NCBI GenBank assembly: GCA_037954235.1 | Contig: JBBMOA010000020.1 | Location: forward strand, 7,918,501 to 7,982,500 | Length of the DNA stretch: 64,000 nt | From: Aulostomus chinensis | Taxonomy: Eukaryota; Chordata; Actinopteri; Syngnathiformes; Aulostomidae | Direction of reading: 5' to 3' | In this document: one piece after another, positions 45,601 to 57,736 of the stretch | Numbering within the stretch: position 1 is the first letter of the stretch | Layout of the letters: each line of letters begins with the position of its first letter | The notes under the pieces: model-generated | What the model was told of the DNA's origin: nothing | Seen by the model: the letters and a program-made list of their open reading frames with translations, nothing else | Databases searched by the model: none | Translations under genes and position numbers: made by a program

Positions 45601-48472
45601 TAGAAGAAGCAAATGCAACTCAGTCAATAAGGTATATAAATAAGGTATACACAGGTTAGGTTTGACAAGCATTTAGTATGAGACTTGAGGATGCAATAAT
45701 CAAGGTTATTATATGACCAATGAAAAAAAAATGAACTGAAATTTAGAAAAATTCTTCTCCTTTTGTTTTAGATACCCTTCCAACTCCCCAGGTGGGGTCC
45801 AACCCCAAATATGTTGCATTCTGTGGTCGAATTCAACAAACGTGATCACAGTTATGAGAAAAAAATACCATTAAACAAAAACAGAAACAGACAAACACAA
45901 GAAAGATGTGTGTAACTTAGGGATAATATAAAGAATATGTACTTATACAAGAGCTGAACAATAGTGCTATCTCATGTCAGGAATATCAGAGCCAAAGACT
46001 GAAAGTAATGGACTGTTTTATTTAAGTCCCTTGATATCCATAGACAAATATGAGAGTCCAAAAGTGATTTTGCTTTGGCCAACACAAGAATTTATAGGTA
46101 CGAGTTCTGGTCTCTGGCCTACACTTTCATCGTAAAGAGAAGATAAGTGATCCATTTGACACATATCTGCCATGCATGTAAATATGAATGTGACTGGTCC
46201 TTACAATTCTGAACAATAAAAAAGGAGGACATCTTGATCATTGTCCCAGTACAGTTGAATAATGATATCTGACTCTCACAGTGGCCATGGTGCCTCAGAT
46301 CTGCCACCTGTAAACATGCAACTGTGTCATAGCGATTCATCATGAAATGTATTCTATGTTTACCCTGCCAAGTGTTGTTCATCCATTGCTACCATTGCTT
46401 TCACTGCTAAGATAGGAAACTGAATGTTTGTCTGCCAGCTGTTGAGGAAGGTGGATGAGAGCAGTTTGCAGGCAATAAAATAACAAATAAACCAAAAAGT
46501 AAATACTTGGACTTGCATATTGCCTGCAAGCAGTAGAGATGAAGAGAGGTGTCATTGCATCTATCTCTTCTCCAAGTTAATCATCTTCATCAGTATTCAA
46601 ATAGAAGACCAGAAGTTAGTGTGGTTTCAACCAGAAATTGTTGCTTTCTTTGAACAATTATTGAACAAGCAAGATTCATCCTCATAATTCCATACTCGTT
46701 GATCATCCAGCTAACCTCCATGTTGTCAGCATAGATTTGGAGGAGATATCGGAGTTAATCCCTTAGGTGCAATAACAGAGACACACTCCAGGTCTGGCCT
46801 GCAATGAATAACTTGGACAGCATTGTTTATTCAGGTAATTTTGCAGCAGATCTATAGATGCTCATGAAGATGTATGTGTGCATCTCCCCTCAGATACAAC
46901 TGCTCAGGCAGCACAATATCTTCTCAGCATTGACTCTGCAAATGATACTTTTTCTTTGTGTGCTGCTGTATCTTAATCTCTGTCACTGCACTACAGGCCA
47001 GGAGCTAAAATTTGGGATGGTACTGCAGGAAAACATTGTACATGACACAGACATTTTCAATTTACTGTGTTTTGATTTCCCCACAGAGCAAATGATGCAA
47101 CTCATAAGAGCAAACACAGGGAGCATTATTAATGTCTTTTAAGAGACATGTAAAATAGCCATTCCAATTCAGCACTTTACAGGTTAGATCTGTAGGGCAT
47201 TATAACTATATCAAAGGGAGGTTTATATGCCTTATATTGTGCACTTAAGCCACTGCTATCAATATCACCTTTAATTGAGTTCCATTGCTATGGTATGTTT
47301 GTGTGTTTAGCATCTGAGTCTTGTTGTAGTATTTATTATCACTAGCACCTAATTGTTTGTTTGTAATACAGAGGGTGGGTGAAGAAGGTGCAATTTTTTT
47401 TGTTGACTTTTCATTTCGACAGTTCCCTACAACAGCAGTACTTCTTACATCTTGTTTTTATTTGTGTGTCTGAACTAGAAAACTTTGATTGATCACAGCA
47501 TGTAGGACAGACCTCATCAGCTAATTGTAACATTTTGATAGTCGCTACAACATGATCAACTCCTTATGTTTCCACACAGCGTGTTGTAGCTTAGCTGATG
47601 GCTGGAAACCAACAAAGATAAGTATTCTCTATAATTCTAGCCTATATTTCAGTGTCTCTTACAGGACTGGACATACCAGATTTGCAATATTGTGTTTCCC
47701 CTTACTGATTTGTAGATTGGAAAATGGAGCACAGCTTACAAATTTCTTAATTGCAGTGTCACAGGCAACTGAACTGTTTCAGTTTTCTTGAAGACATTTC
47801 ACTTCTCATCCAAGAGGCTCCTTCAGTTCCAAGTCACTGGTGGGGATATGCAGGCCTTTAAGACGTCACACCGACACAGAAATTTAAAAGCCTGTTACCA
47901 GTGATTCAGAACTGAAGAAGCATTTTTTTGGATGAGAGGCAGAATGTCTCCCAGAAAACTGAAAAATTCCAGTTGCCCATGACATAATATTTAAGGGACA
48001 CCAAGATCTGGATGACAGACAATCTAAGCTGAATAGTTGTAAGTTGTACCTTTAAAGACTGTATTTCAAATGTTACATGTACTTCTGTACTTCTTAAATT
48101 TTTCCCAAACCATAATTATTTCCTCAATCAGCTACCTTTTTTGACATGTAGAAACCATTGGTGTGTTTTTAGTGACACCCCTACATAACTGATGTAAAAA
48201 CAAGAACATTTTTGTGTCTATGAGTGTCTGCATGTTCATAGGCACGAAGACAGCAAATTCCCACCTCTACCTGGCTGCATATTTGGCACACTCTGTGTCT
48301 AAAAAGGTTTATTAGTAACACAGAATAGCTGCAGTTTGAGGAGTACACATCCTGATAAAGCAGCAGCAACCAAGCTAAAAAGAAATCTATCTTTGTAACA
48401 CAGTTTGCATGAACCCTGATCCAAAACAAAATTTCTTCATTCTTTTTTCTGTCATTCTTTTGACCTAGATAT
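42601..48472. other. Long AT-rich stretch without recognised genes
   Basis: Apart from the inverted repeat at 47.76-47.98 kb, I found no exon, RNA gene or repeat family I can defend. Short open frames have no recognisable motifs. Confidence 0.4.
47762..47982. repeat. Short interspersed inverted-repeat element
   Basis: The left arm contains GGCAACTGAACTGTTTCAGT, TTTCTTGAAGACATTTCAC and TCATCCAAGAGGCTCCTTCAG. The right arm contains CTGAAGAAGC, TTTGGATGAGAGGCAGAATG, AGAAAACTGAAAAATTCC and AGTTGCC, which are close to its reverse complement. Arms of about 70 bp flank an 80-bp spacer. GGATGAGAGG followed by a CGTCT-like block is a motif I know from vertebrate interspersed repeats, but the class is unsure. 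Confidence 0.55.
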
Positions 48473-48516
48473 CTAAATAGATAAATAGATAGATAGATAA
48501 ATAGATAGATAGATAA
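48473..48516. repeat. GATA/TAGA tetranucleotide repeat
   Basis: GATA and AATA tetramers in an imperfect run. Confidence 0.9.
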
Positions 48517-48909
48517 AGTTGATGTGCACATTGAGAGACTCCATCCTCCTAAATTCATAGAAGCAGCAGAGAAATTACCAAACAAGTGGTGACAATTCTG
48601 TGTCAACACTCACAAAAGCCACAAAAAGCTTGGTTTGCATACTTTGTACACATTAAATATTGACCAAGCTGATAAGAACCAAGTGCTCCCTCTGCTACAA
48701 TGCTCTACTCAATCCTGTTGAGTACTAATCTCCTGCTTTTTAAACAAATGCATGCTCCACTTCTAACTTAATCACTTTTTCTCTTTACAAAGGCAAATGA
48801 TATCCAAAAAAAACATACTGTTTAAAAATGTTGGGAAGATCAAATACCCAACAAATAATCCAGTTATTGTTTTCCCCGATTTCACCATGAATTTTCACTT
48901 TTTGGTTGT

Positions 48910-49268
48910 CCATCCATTGTCTTCCGCTTATTCCTATTAAGGGTCGCCTATCCCAGAGTCTACAGGGGAGAGGCAGGGTACACCCTGGACAGATCGCCAG
49001 TCCATCGCAGGGTCAACATACAAAGACAAACAACCATTCACACTCACATTCATACCTACGGTCAACTTAGAGCGTCCAATTAGCCTCGTCCCCAATTGCA
49101 TGTCTTTAGACGGTGGAAAGAAGCCAGAGTACCCAAAGAGAACCCACGCAGGCACGGGGAGAACATGCAAACTCCACACAGAAAGACCCCACGCCTGAGC
49201 AGGGACTCGAACCCGGAACCTTCTTGCTGTGAGGCGACAGTGCTAACCACTGCACCACCGTGCAGCCC
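48910..49268 (-). mobile_element. Full-length tRNA-headed SINE with 12-bp duplication
   Basis: The perfect 12-bp direct repeat CTTTTTGGTTGT at 48898-48909 and 49269-49280 flanks it. The minus strand begins GGCTGCACGGTGGTGCAGTG with TGGTTAGCACTG (A-box-like) and GGTTCGAGTCCC (B-box-like). Confidence 0.92.
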
Positions 49269-49553
49269 CTTTTTGGTTGTATGGAGCATAAATCATTAAA
49301 CAAACAAACAAACAAAAAAATTCCAGAAAGCTCCCTTAAATAATAGCCTGTCTCCAACAAAAACAAGACATTTACATAGAAAGACCATCCAAAATTGGAG
49401 CATTCATAAGCTGCTGTTTGCTACATTTTCTCTCCTTGCACCACTTGAAGGCGGGAACATGATTCGTGCTTCCTTGCTCAAAATGCTCCTCCCACGCTCC
49501 TCTTCATTTTCTCATGGATATTAATTTATAGTGAAGACACTGATGCTGCACTA

Positions 49554-51333
49554 GGCAAGGCAAGGCAAGGCAAGGCAATTTTATTTGTATAGCCCTTTCA
49601 CAAACAGTTTGTCTCAAAGGGCTTCACATGGCATCATAACAACATCCTCTGCCCTTAGACCCTCACATCGACTGAGGAAAAACTCCATAGAAAACCCTTT
49701 TAACAGGGAAAAATCTGAGAAACCTCAGGGTGACAACAGAGGAGGGATCCCTCACCCAGGACGGACAGACGTGCAGTAGATGTTGCGACAGACAAGAAAA
49801 CAGTTTACAATGCAAAATGTGGGAAACATGGAAATGTTAACAGTTGAAGAAGGAAGCTTCTGGAAGCGGAGGCAGGGAGAGCAAGCTAGCTTGATGGGGG
49901 ACTGGATGGCAGACTGGTTCATGGAAGGGGAGCGCAGGCCGGTGTAACAGTAGGGAATAAGGGGGGGGGGGGGTGATGTAGGCGGCGGTTGGAGCTCTGG
50001 TGGATCTGTGGAAACACAGAGAGACTGCGAGACACCAAGGCCAAACTGCAAAGTGCAACAAGTAATGGTAACGACAGTTCCAAAAATGTGCAGGGAGGAG
50101 AGGAGGAGAGAGGGGGAGAGGAGAGGAGAGGTTCCATAGTAGAGGAGCCCGGTAACTCAAGGCTCTACCTCCCAGTCTGTTTTTAGAGATACTGGGAATC
50201 ACTAAAAGACCTGCATTCTGGGAGTGGAGTGCTCTGGTGGGACAATAGGGACTAATGAGCTCTTTCAAATAGGATGGGGCTTTATCATTGAGAGCCTTAT
50301 AAGTCAGTTGAAGGATTTTAAAGTTGATTCTAGATCCTACAGGAAGCCAGTGGAGAGAAGCTAAAGAAGGAGAAATGTGTTCTCTCTTCTTAACTCCCGT
50401 CAAAACCCTCGCTGCAGTGTTCTGGACCAGCTGGAGACTCTTTAGAGAGTATTTAGGACATCCTGACAAGAGAGAGTTGCAGTAGTCCAGCCGAGAAGTG
50501 AAAAATACATGCACCAGTTTCTCACCATCACTCTGGGAAAGGATATTCCTAATCTTAGCGATACTTTGCAGATGGAAGAAGGCGGTCCTAGTCACATGCT
50601 TTATGTGGGAGCTGAAAGAAAGGTCCTGGTCAAAAATGACCCCAAGGTTCCTTACAGTTGTACTCGGGGGTGATGCCATCTAGAGTAGTGATCCGATTCA
50701 AGAGTGTGTCCCTGAGGTGTTTAGGTCCAAACACGATGACCTCAGTTTTATCTGAGTTTAGCATTAAGAAGTTAGAAGACATCCAGGATTTAATGTCTTT
50801 TAGGCAGTCTTGCAGATTAGTAAACTGGTTTGTGTCGTCTGGCTCCATCGACAAGTAAAGTTGTGTGTCATCTGCGTAACAGTGGAAGTTGATCGAGTGC
50901 TTCCGGATTATGTCACCTAATGGGAGCATGTAAAGAGTGAAGAGAATCGCTCCTAAAACTGAACCCTGTGGTGCACCATATGTAACTCTGCTGTACTCTG
51001 AATAGTCATTATTAACATGAACAAACTGAAACCTATCTGATAAGTATGACTTAAACCATTTTAGGGCAGTTCCTTTAATCCCAATGTCATGGTCTAGTGT
51101 CTGCAGCAGGATGCTGTGTCGATGGTGTCAAATGCAGCACTGAGGTCCAAAAGGACAAGTACAGGGACAAGACCTCTGTCTGAAGCTATAAGAAGATCAT
51201 TAGAGACTCTGACCAGTGCTGTTTCAGTGCTATGGTGTTCCCTGAATCCAGACTGGAAGGCTTCAAAGAGCTCGTTGCTGTGCAGATGTTCATGTAGCTG
51301 CTCCAGGACAACCTTCTCAAGGATCTTGAGATC
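49554..51333 (-). mobile_element. LINE-2 (subfamily B), 5'-truncated, with 6-bp duplication
   Basis: The direct repeat GCACTA at 49548-49553 and 51334-51339 flanks it. On + it begins with five GGCAA pentamers (the 3' tail) and a 3' UTR nearly identical to the copy at 14.3 kb. A deletion joins the 3' UTR to coding sequence near 50130, removing about 170 bp present in the other copy. Confidence 0.9.
50145..51333 (-). pseudogene. LINE-2 reverse transcriptase, frameshifted
   Basis: Minus frames give LKILEKVVLEQLHEHLHSN, FEAFQSGFREHHSTETALVR, LVLLDLSAAFDTID (motif A, then a one-base loss), CYADDTQLYLSMEPDD (motif C), DKTEVIVFGPKHLRD and HVTRTAFFHLQSIAKIRN, down to the LLVIPSISKNRLGGRALSYR block. 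The deletion at about 50130 removes the natural C-terminus, and at least two frameshifts are present. It extends about 70 codons further upstream than the 14.3-kb copy. Confidence 0.8.
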
Positions 51334-51339
51334 GCACTA

Positions 51340-52150
51340 CCAAATGTTCTTTAAATGTGGAATATGTTGTGTTTTAATAGATAGATGGGACATCATGAGA
51401 TGCAAAATGTGTCAATGTAGCAGTAAAATAAAGTCACTAATCACCCAGTATGATCCCATCACAGAGTATCACATTGTCTCACAAATGTATCTGAAACAAT
51501 ATTTAAATTTAAGGTACATTCATGTCTATGTTCATGTAACTACAGAATAGATTCTTTCGATGTTAATTTAAATGTCTCTTTGGTGAGAAGGCCGAATCAT
51601 TTTGTTTGACGATTTAAAATTTATAAAGACGTGTGATGAAATGTCTCATTGGGTGAAATGCACATACCTTGTCCTACTTAACCAATCATCTCCAGAGAAA
51701 AAGTTCCATCGGCACATGAGGGTCACCCTTTCACACTGTTTTTAGTTGCTAATTAATTCCAATCTTCTTTGTGCTGGCTTTCTTTTAGTTGATGTAAAGC
51801 TAATAACAATGAAACACACCACGAACTGTATATCTTTCAAATTAAAGCCAACCTGACAAAGCAAGTCCTATGTGGAAAAAGCCTTTTATTGTCATTTATC
51901 AAAAAAGGGCAAAGTGGAAATTACTTCAGATATTAAGAAAATGAAAAGAGAACAATGAATATGTTATTGTTTTACTGTCTTACTGATTGTTTTTAATGTG
52001 TCGCAAACTTGTTTCTCCAGCTTCCAGCATCAAGCTAGCTGATATCACAAGGAGGGCATATGACTAACAGAGCAGAATGAGTCAGACATCTAATAAACTG
52101 GCCCCGTGATCCAATCTGATGAGTAAATATATCTCAGCAGTTTTCAAACA
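51340..52150. other. AT-rich non-coding stretch
   Basis: No recognisable feature. Confidence 0.45.
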
Positions 52151-52156
52151 GAAGCC

Positions 52157-52223
52157 AAGGGCAGCAATGTGCTGGAAAATATAAATATAATACATTTATA
52201 TTTTCCAGCACATTGCTGCCCTT
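52157..52223. repeat. Perfect 30-bp inverted repeat with 7-nt spacer
   Basis: The left arm at 52157-52186 begins AAGGGCAGCAATGTGCTGG. The right arm at 52194-52223 is its exact reverse complement. The spacer is ATAATAC. If transcribed it would form a perfect hairpin. No duplication flanks it. Confidence 0.95.
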
Positions 52224-53258
52224 TAGCTCGGACATGTCCGTGCAGTTGTAACAAAGTACACAGTTGACTTCACAGAGCCTATAACCTCTGATGATAAAAT
52301 CAGCAGCAGAAAAATTAAGTTTCTACAAATATGCAAGACAAATTAAAGAGATGCAGGAGTTCACATCTAAGCTAAATAATTTGTCACCGCTGTGCACATG
52401 GTCAGTATTCTCGGGGGAGGAATATTGAAATCCAGAAAGTATTTTATTGGACCTAAATTATTAGAATGAGTCTCAAACATTCCTATATTTCCAAGAAATG
52501 ACTGAAGAAATAAAACTACAAGGTTTAGGTATTTTTGGGGATATGTACTGTGTGTGTGCAGGAGGTGACAATAAGCACATCTATTTTGATTTGTGCATGT
52601 AATGTATCCTGGCTGATCCCTTGTATTTTGAACTAAAGGTAGGACTACTGTAACAATAAGCAGACAAACTCTTGAGACATAACTTCAGAATGATGACTTA
52701 CCACAGAGATCAATGAAAACTGAAACTATACTGATCAGACTTAAATGGAGAAAGCTGGTCATTGTCTATCCTTCCGGCTGAAGGGCTATTGATACTGAGG
52801 CATCCTGTGTCACTGTGCTTAATACAATAAATAGCCCCTAACGGCAGAGACTTTTGATGTTTGGATGATATAAATAATGTATTGATGTCTTGTGGTGTGC
52901 CACAACATGGGTTCCCCAGGGCTCTGCTGGAGCACAGTCTAATCTCAGCGGATCCTCCTCTTTGCTCCGAAAGCTGTCAGAGGATCAGGGAGTCTGCACA
53001 GCAGTTTGTTGGCAGGGATAAACAACACCACAAAGCAGCTCAATGAGTCCTGATGGGCCTTTGGCTGTCGACCAAGAGAGCAAATTTAACGTCCCTTTAC
53101 AAATAAAGCTGTCCCCTCTTTTCCTCCATGGATGTATTTCATCAAGGAGGTAACTTGCATATTTGTCTTTACAAGCATCAGGGATCTGGTTTGAAGGCAT
53201 GAGACATCGCAGCCTGAGAAAGCTACATGTATTTCCAGTAGAAAGAACAAAAATGGGT
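52224..53258. other. Non-coding stretch
   Basis: No recognisable exon or repeat family. Confidence 0.4.
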
Positions 53259-53610
53259 GGGCAGCACCGTGATGCAGTGGTTAGCACTGTCACCTTGCAG
53301 CAAGAAGGTACTGGGTTCAAGCCCCTGCTGGTACACAGGGTCTTTCTGTGTGGAGTTTGTGTGTTCTCCCTGTGCCTGCGTGGGTTCTCATTGAGTGCTT
53401 CCTCCCACAGTCCAAAGACATGCAAGAGGAGACAAGGCTAATTGGATACTCTAAATTGACTGTGGGTGTGGCTGTGAGAGTGAATGGTTGTCTGTCTACA
53501 CGTGTTGGCCCTGCAATGGACTGGCGACCCATCCAGGGTGTACCCCAGCTGTCACCTGAAGGCAGCCAGGATAGGCTCCAGTGGTAGAAAATGGAGTAGA
53601 GAATGGACAG
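53259..53610 (+). mobile_element. tRNA-headed SINE, near full length
   Basis: It begins GGGCAGCACCGTGATGCAGT with TGGTTAGCACTG and GGGTTCAAGCCCC, contains the SINE body, and ends in a decayed tail (AGAAAATGGAGTAGAGAATG). It is more diverged than the 33.5 and 48.9 kb copies. No clear duplication was found. Confidence 0.85.
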
Positions 53611-53834
53611 GAAAAAAGGACTGTAACTGTCAGGCTTTTTCTGTCTGCCTCCAAACACAAGTGTGCCATGGACTGAGAACCATCTCAAGTGCACAAAGTA
53701 GTTGAATTGGCCACATTACATTTTGTTGGGTACAGAAGGCCAGACATGACCTCAATCCGCAGACTTGTTGGCTGCCTACTTAGATCATGGTGGCCTAAGA
53801 ACTCCCTCATCACATCCAGCTCAAGCCTCACACA

Positions 53835-53840
<6 letters not shown>

Positions 53841-53889
<49 letters not shown>

Positions 53890-53890
53890 T
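53841..53890. repeat. CA microsatellite
   Basis: A CA run with one AAA interruption. Confidence 0.95.
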
Positions 53891-54385
53891 GCCTATCACT
53901 GGCATGGATTATAATGCTAACTGCTAGCACGCCTTCTCACACTCAGTTATGAGAGGCTGCAGCTTCTCAGCCAAGCCCAAAAACATCACCCGAAAATGTT
54001 GTATATCCAGAGTTAAGTTTTCGTGGAACACATCCTCCTTCAAAGATAAGCCCTTAAATCCAGGACACGGGTGGAACACTCTATACACAAATCCAAAAAC
54101 ACACACAATGGGCAAAACCTCACTTCTCCTGCAAAATGAAGTTTTACTTTCAAAACAATGTAATTTCTTCTCAAAATGGTATATTGTTTTCAAATGACAA
54201 AAACAAACCATTATATGAGTATACATTCATAAGAATCAGTTGAACACTGATGTGCTCAATGTAAAACACTATGATGAATGGAAAACACTTTTTCTGCATT
54301 CATCATAATGTCTTAGGCCTTTTTTGTTTAGTGTTACACTTACTACAGACAGATGTCAAATATTTTAGAATATTGTTTTTATAAT

Positions 54386-54391
54386 CAGAAC
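54386..54391. repeat. Left target-site duplication CAGAAC
   Basis: CAGAAC directly precedes the TACGGAAGCG end. The same six bases follow the other end at 61460-61465. Confidence 0.9.
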
Positions 54392-54715
54392 TACGGAAGC
54401 GTATTGTATTCACTTGGCAAAAAAAAAAACTGCGGTTTTTCTGAGTAATTTATTTTTTATCCTGTTTTTCGGGGTAATTATTTCTGTTTTTCTGAGTAAT
54501 TTATTTTTTGTTCTGTTTTTCGGGGTAATTATTTCTGTTTTTCTGAGTAATTTATTTTTTCTAGCTTTGTTTTTAGTGGTAATTATTTCTGTTTTTCTGA
54601 GTAACTTATTTTTTTGGTTTGTTTTTTGGAGTAATTTTTTTTCTTTTTTCCTGAGTAATTTATTTCTACCGTTTGTTTTTCGGGCTATTTTTTTCTGATT
54701 TCCTGAGTTTTTTTC
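54392..54715. repeat. Left terminal inverted repeat with tandem subrepeats
   Basis: After the 27-base terminus and A run, the sequence GTTTTTCTGAGTAATTTATT recurs with TCTGAG starts at 54440, 54491, 54542, 54596 and near 54650 (period 51-54 bp). A related half-unit GTTTTTCGGGGTAATTATTT lies between them. It carries no gene; frames across it are artefacts. By analogy with other transposons these are likely transposase-binding sites. Confidence 0.85.
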
Positions 54716-54779
54716 CCCTGCGTCTGGAGAAATAGACACATTCATTCCTTTATCGCAAGCTTAATTTAATGAAGCAAAA

Positions 54780-56409
54780 ATGAGCGGCTTGTTTAGTTTA
54801 ATCAAGATTTACTTTGATCTGGGTTTAAGACATTGGGAATTAGTCCTGTCTTTAAGTCATATAGATGGTATTACCATTAGTTTGTCGACTTTACGGAGGC
54901 ACATGAGAACTTTGGGGCTGTTCAGAAGGAAAGGCCATTCAAATCTCCTAGACATAGCAATGTTTGTCCAGGATCAGTTGGACAGATATGGCATGCTCCA
55001 CGGATACAAGATGATGCATTTGAAATGCATTCAAGCTGGCTACGTGGTGACTCAAGAGACTATCAGGAGACTGCTGAAAGTGTTGGATCCGCACGGTGTA
55101 CAGCTGAGACACCGAAATCGACTTCGGTGGCGTATGTACCGGAATCCAGGCCCAAACTTTCTGTGGCATGTTGACTTGTATGATAAACTTAAACCGTACG
55201 GGATCTGCATCAATGGTGCAATAGATGGGTTTTCAAGAATGGTGATATGGCTACACGCCTACTCTACAAACAGTGATCCCAAAATAATTGCGCAATACTT
55301 CATCGATGAGGTGTCATCAAGGAATGGAACTGCTGCCCAAATTCGTTCGGACCTCGGGACCGAGAACTGTTACATTGAACAAATGCAGATGTTCTTGAGA
55401 CACGATCATCTGGACAACTTCTCGCAAAGATGTTATTTGTATGGATCGAGCAATCACAACCAAAGAATAGAGAACTGGTGGGGCTTTTTCAGGAGGCAAC
55501 ACGCACAGTTCTGGATGAACCTGTTCCAAGATTTAAAAGACTCAGACTCCTTTTCTGGTGACTTTTTGGACAAAAGTCTCATTCAGTTCACATGTCTTGG
55601 AATTATAGAGGTAAGAACTGCAATATGTTTATGATGGGTTTTCCCATAGTGCTGTCAGAATAATGTTAGAATAATACTGTGACAGCTGCTTAATGGTTAA
55701 AGTATACAATGTTTTACTTCACAAAAAGCAGTAGTATCTCTCTGTGTAAGGGGTTAGTGTGGTACTAATATCACAGCCTACTGATATTAATGGAAAAAGA
55801 GCTCACTCTATGTAGACTTTATTCAAAACCTTACTAAAGTAAAACATATAATTGTTATCAGCAGTTTATATTCAAAGTCAGGAAAGTAAAATGCAATAAA
55901 AGGTTCCTTGTCAATGTTTTGATGTTTTTAATTGTATTATACAGTTAAAATTACAGATGTTTAAGTTGGAGCTGATTATATACTATACTACTGGCTAAGC
56001 TTAAAGATCATAATATCTACTGCAGTTGGTATAGCAAATGTGTGAACTGATTCACTCACTTTCTATTTTTATTTATCTTTAGAAAGAACTGCAGGAAGTT
56101 GTTCACATGTGGAACGCTCACAGAATTCGTCCATGCAGAAATGCTGTGTCTCCAGGTGGGCGTCCAGTGATAATGTACACCTTACCCCAACTTTTTGGTG
56201 CCAGAGAATACCTGAAAGAGGTATCCCAACAAAAGATTGAAGCCTGCAAAGAGGAATGCCTTCAGAGAGGACCTTATCCCTGTGATGATACAGTGTTTGA
56301 CATTTGCTGCCTTGCCATGGCAGAAAACAATCTTCATCCACCTACCTCTCCAGAGGAAGCCATTGAGCTTTACATGTTCTTACGTGCTTACATACGAGCT
56401 CAAATTTGA
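54780..56409 (+). CDS. IS3EU-like DDE transposase (integrase core), two exons
   Basis: Predicted transposase of the surrounding element, which would cut and join DNA at the element's ends in the nucleus. Exon 1 is 54780-55610 (277 codons). The intron begins GTAAGA at 55611 and ends TTTATCTTTAG at 56082. Exon 2 is 56083-56409. The join is in phase 0 and gives 385 residues. Residues 1-50 look like a helix-turn-helix domain (LRHWELVLSLS, TLRRHMRTLGL). Residues 55-120 contain an IS3 HTH_21-like stretch (YGMLHGYKMM..AGYVVTQETIRRLL). The catalytic core has D132 (LWHVDLYDKL), D191 (QIRSDLGTEN) and E231 (NQRIENWWGF), a D-D-39-E spacing. Exon 2 (VVHMWNAHRIRP, CLAMAENNLHPP) is a C-terminal tail. There are no stops or frameshifts. 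ATG 54780 is the first usable start after the terminal repeat. An upstream exon cannot be excluded. Confidence 0.85.
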
Positions 56410-57736
56410 AAGAAGAAAATCTTTGGACCATGAATTTCACTGTAAAGTGTATTGTGCTTAAACAGCAAAAACTGTTAACTCTTTACTAATGGACCTTTCC
56501 CATTTGTGCGTTGTTTATCCTTTTTCTATTCAGTATGGAAAAATTACACATCAAAATAAGTGCTGGCAGTTCAATAGCTGCACATGAAATATCACATCAC
56601 GTTACATGTGAAAAAAGGAAAATCTTGGGTGTATTATTTAATAGAGCAGCCAACAAAAAGGACAGCCATTATCAATTATAAATCAAACAGGTTATAACTT
56701 GTCCTCAATCGTGTGTATGCTAAATTTCAAATAGACACAATATCTATTAATACTATGCAGTGAAACCTTTTTTCTTTTGATATTTATTTCTTGTATAAGG
56801 TAGCTTTTTGGAAATATACCTTCCTGTTTTTTATTCCTTCTCCCATGAAGTTACTTTATGTCATTTTCAGCCAATTACTAAATTTGGTAAATATGTGTGT
56901 ATCTAAAATATGTTGGTGATTATCATGTCATCTCTCAAACATGTAAACAGATCAGATCAACTATTCTTATGTATTTGAATGAAATGTCACTCTACATGTG
57001 TGGTGTAATGCAGTCATCATTAAACTTTCAGCAAATGAGGCATATGGTTATCTTTTATTGTGGCATGCATTTTTCTTGAATTTAGAGACATTTGATAACT
57101 TTAACATTTTACAATACAAGTAGCCTATAACAAAAGTGACATACTCAAGAACAGGACTCCTGACTGACTCAACCGTAGAGACACAATCTGTTTGAAGAAA
57201 GTTATGCCAAAAAAAAAAAAAAAACCCTCAAAGTACCCTTTAACAGCAGATTCATAAACACTGTAAGCCTTAACATCTGACATGAGGTAGAGATTCAAAT
57301 TCTATTATGCTTTAACAGTGAAAATATAATGAAAGTATTTCTAATGTCCAAACATTCTTATCCTAGACTGATAACCAACGTGTCTTAAATCAAAGTAAAT
57401 TGTTGATTGCTTCTTGATATGATAGAAAGAAAATATCCAAAATAAAAAATCAATTTGTGCTTTTCACACAGCACCTGAGCTAGCTAGAGCATATTCCCCT
57501 TACATGCTATGATAACTTACAGTGTCTTAAAACAAAGCAAGTTATTGTTTCTAGATTTAACAAAATTAAAATCTTGAAATGTCATAAAATCATTTTGCAC
57601 TCATCGCACAGCACCTGAGCTAATCACATTTTCTCCTTACATGCTCTATCCCACATTCACACAGTCTAAACCTACATTGCTGGCACAGATGGGGATGAGA
57701 AAAATGTCTATGTGGTCATAAGTCACTTAACAATTC
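56410..57736. other. Region between the convergent transposon genes
   Basis: AT-rich sequence with an A run at about 57209-57224. It contains a diverged repeated segment: GCACCTGAGCTAGC with upstream GATTTTTCACACA-type words at 57445-57500, and GCACCTGAGCTAATC at 57590-57640. No ORF is worth naming. It presumably holds the 3' UTRs of both genes. Confidence 0.5.

Noticed and set aside
46858..47142. Plus-strand 94-codon frame with a hydrophobic stretch
   Set aside because: No family motifs, splice context or conservation evidence; expected by chance in AT-rich DNA.
53259..53340. tRNA gene (A- and B-box-like sequences)
   Set aside because: The boxes belong to the SINE head; no cloverleaf with an acceptor stem can be formed.
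54410..54745. Frames of about 100 codons on both strands rich in K, N, F and L
   Set aside because: They lie in the tandem subrepeats of the transposon end.
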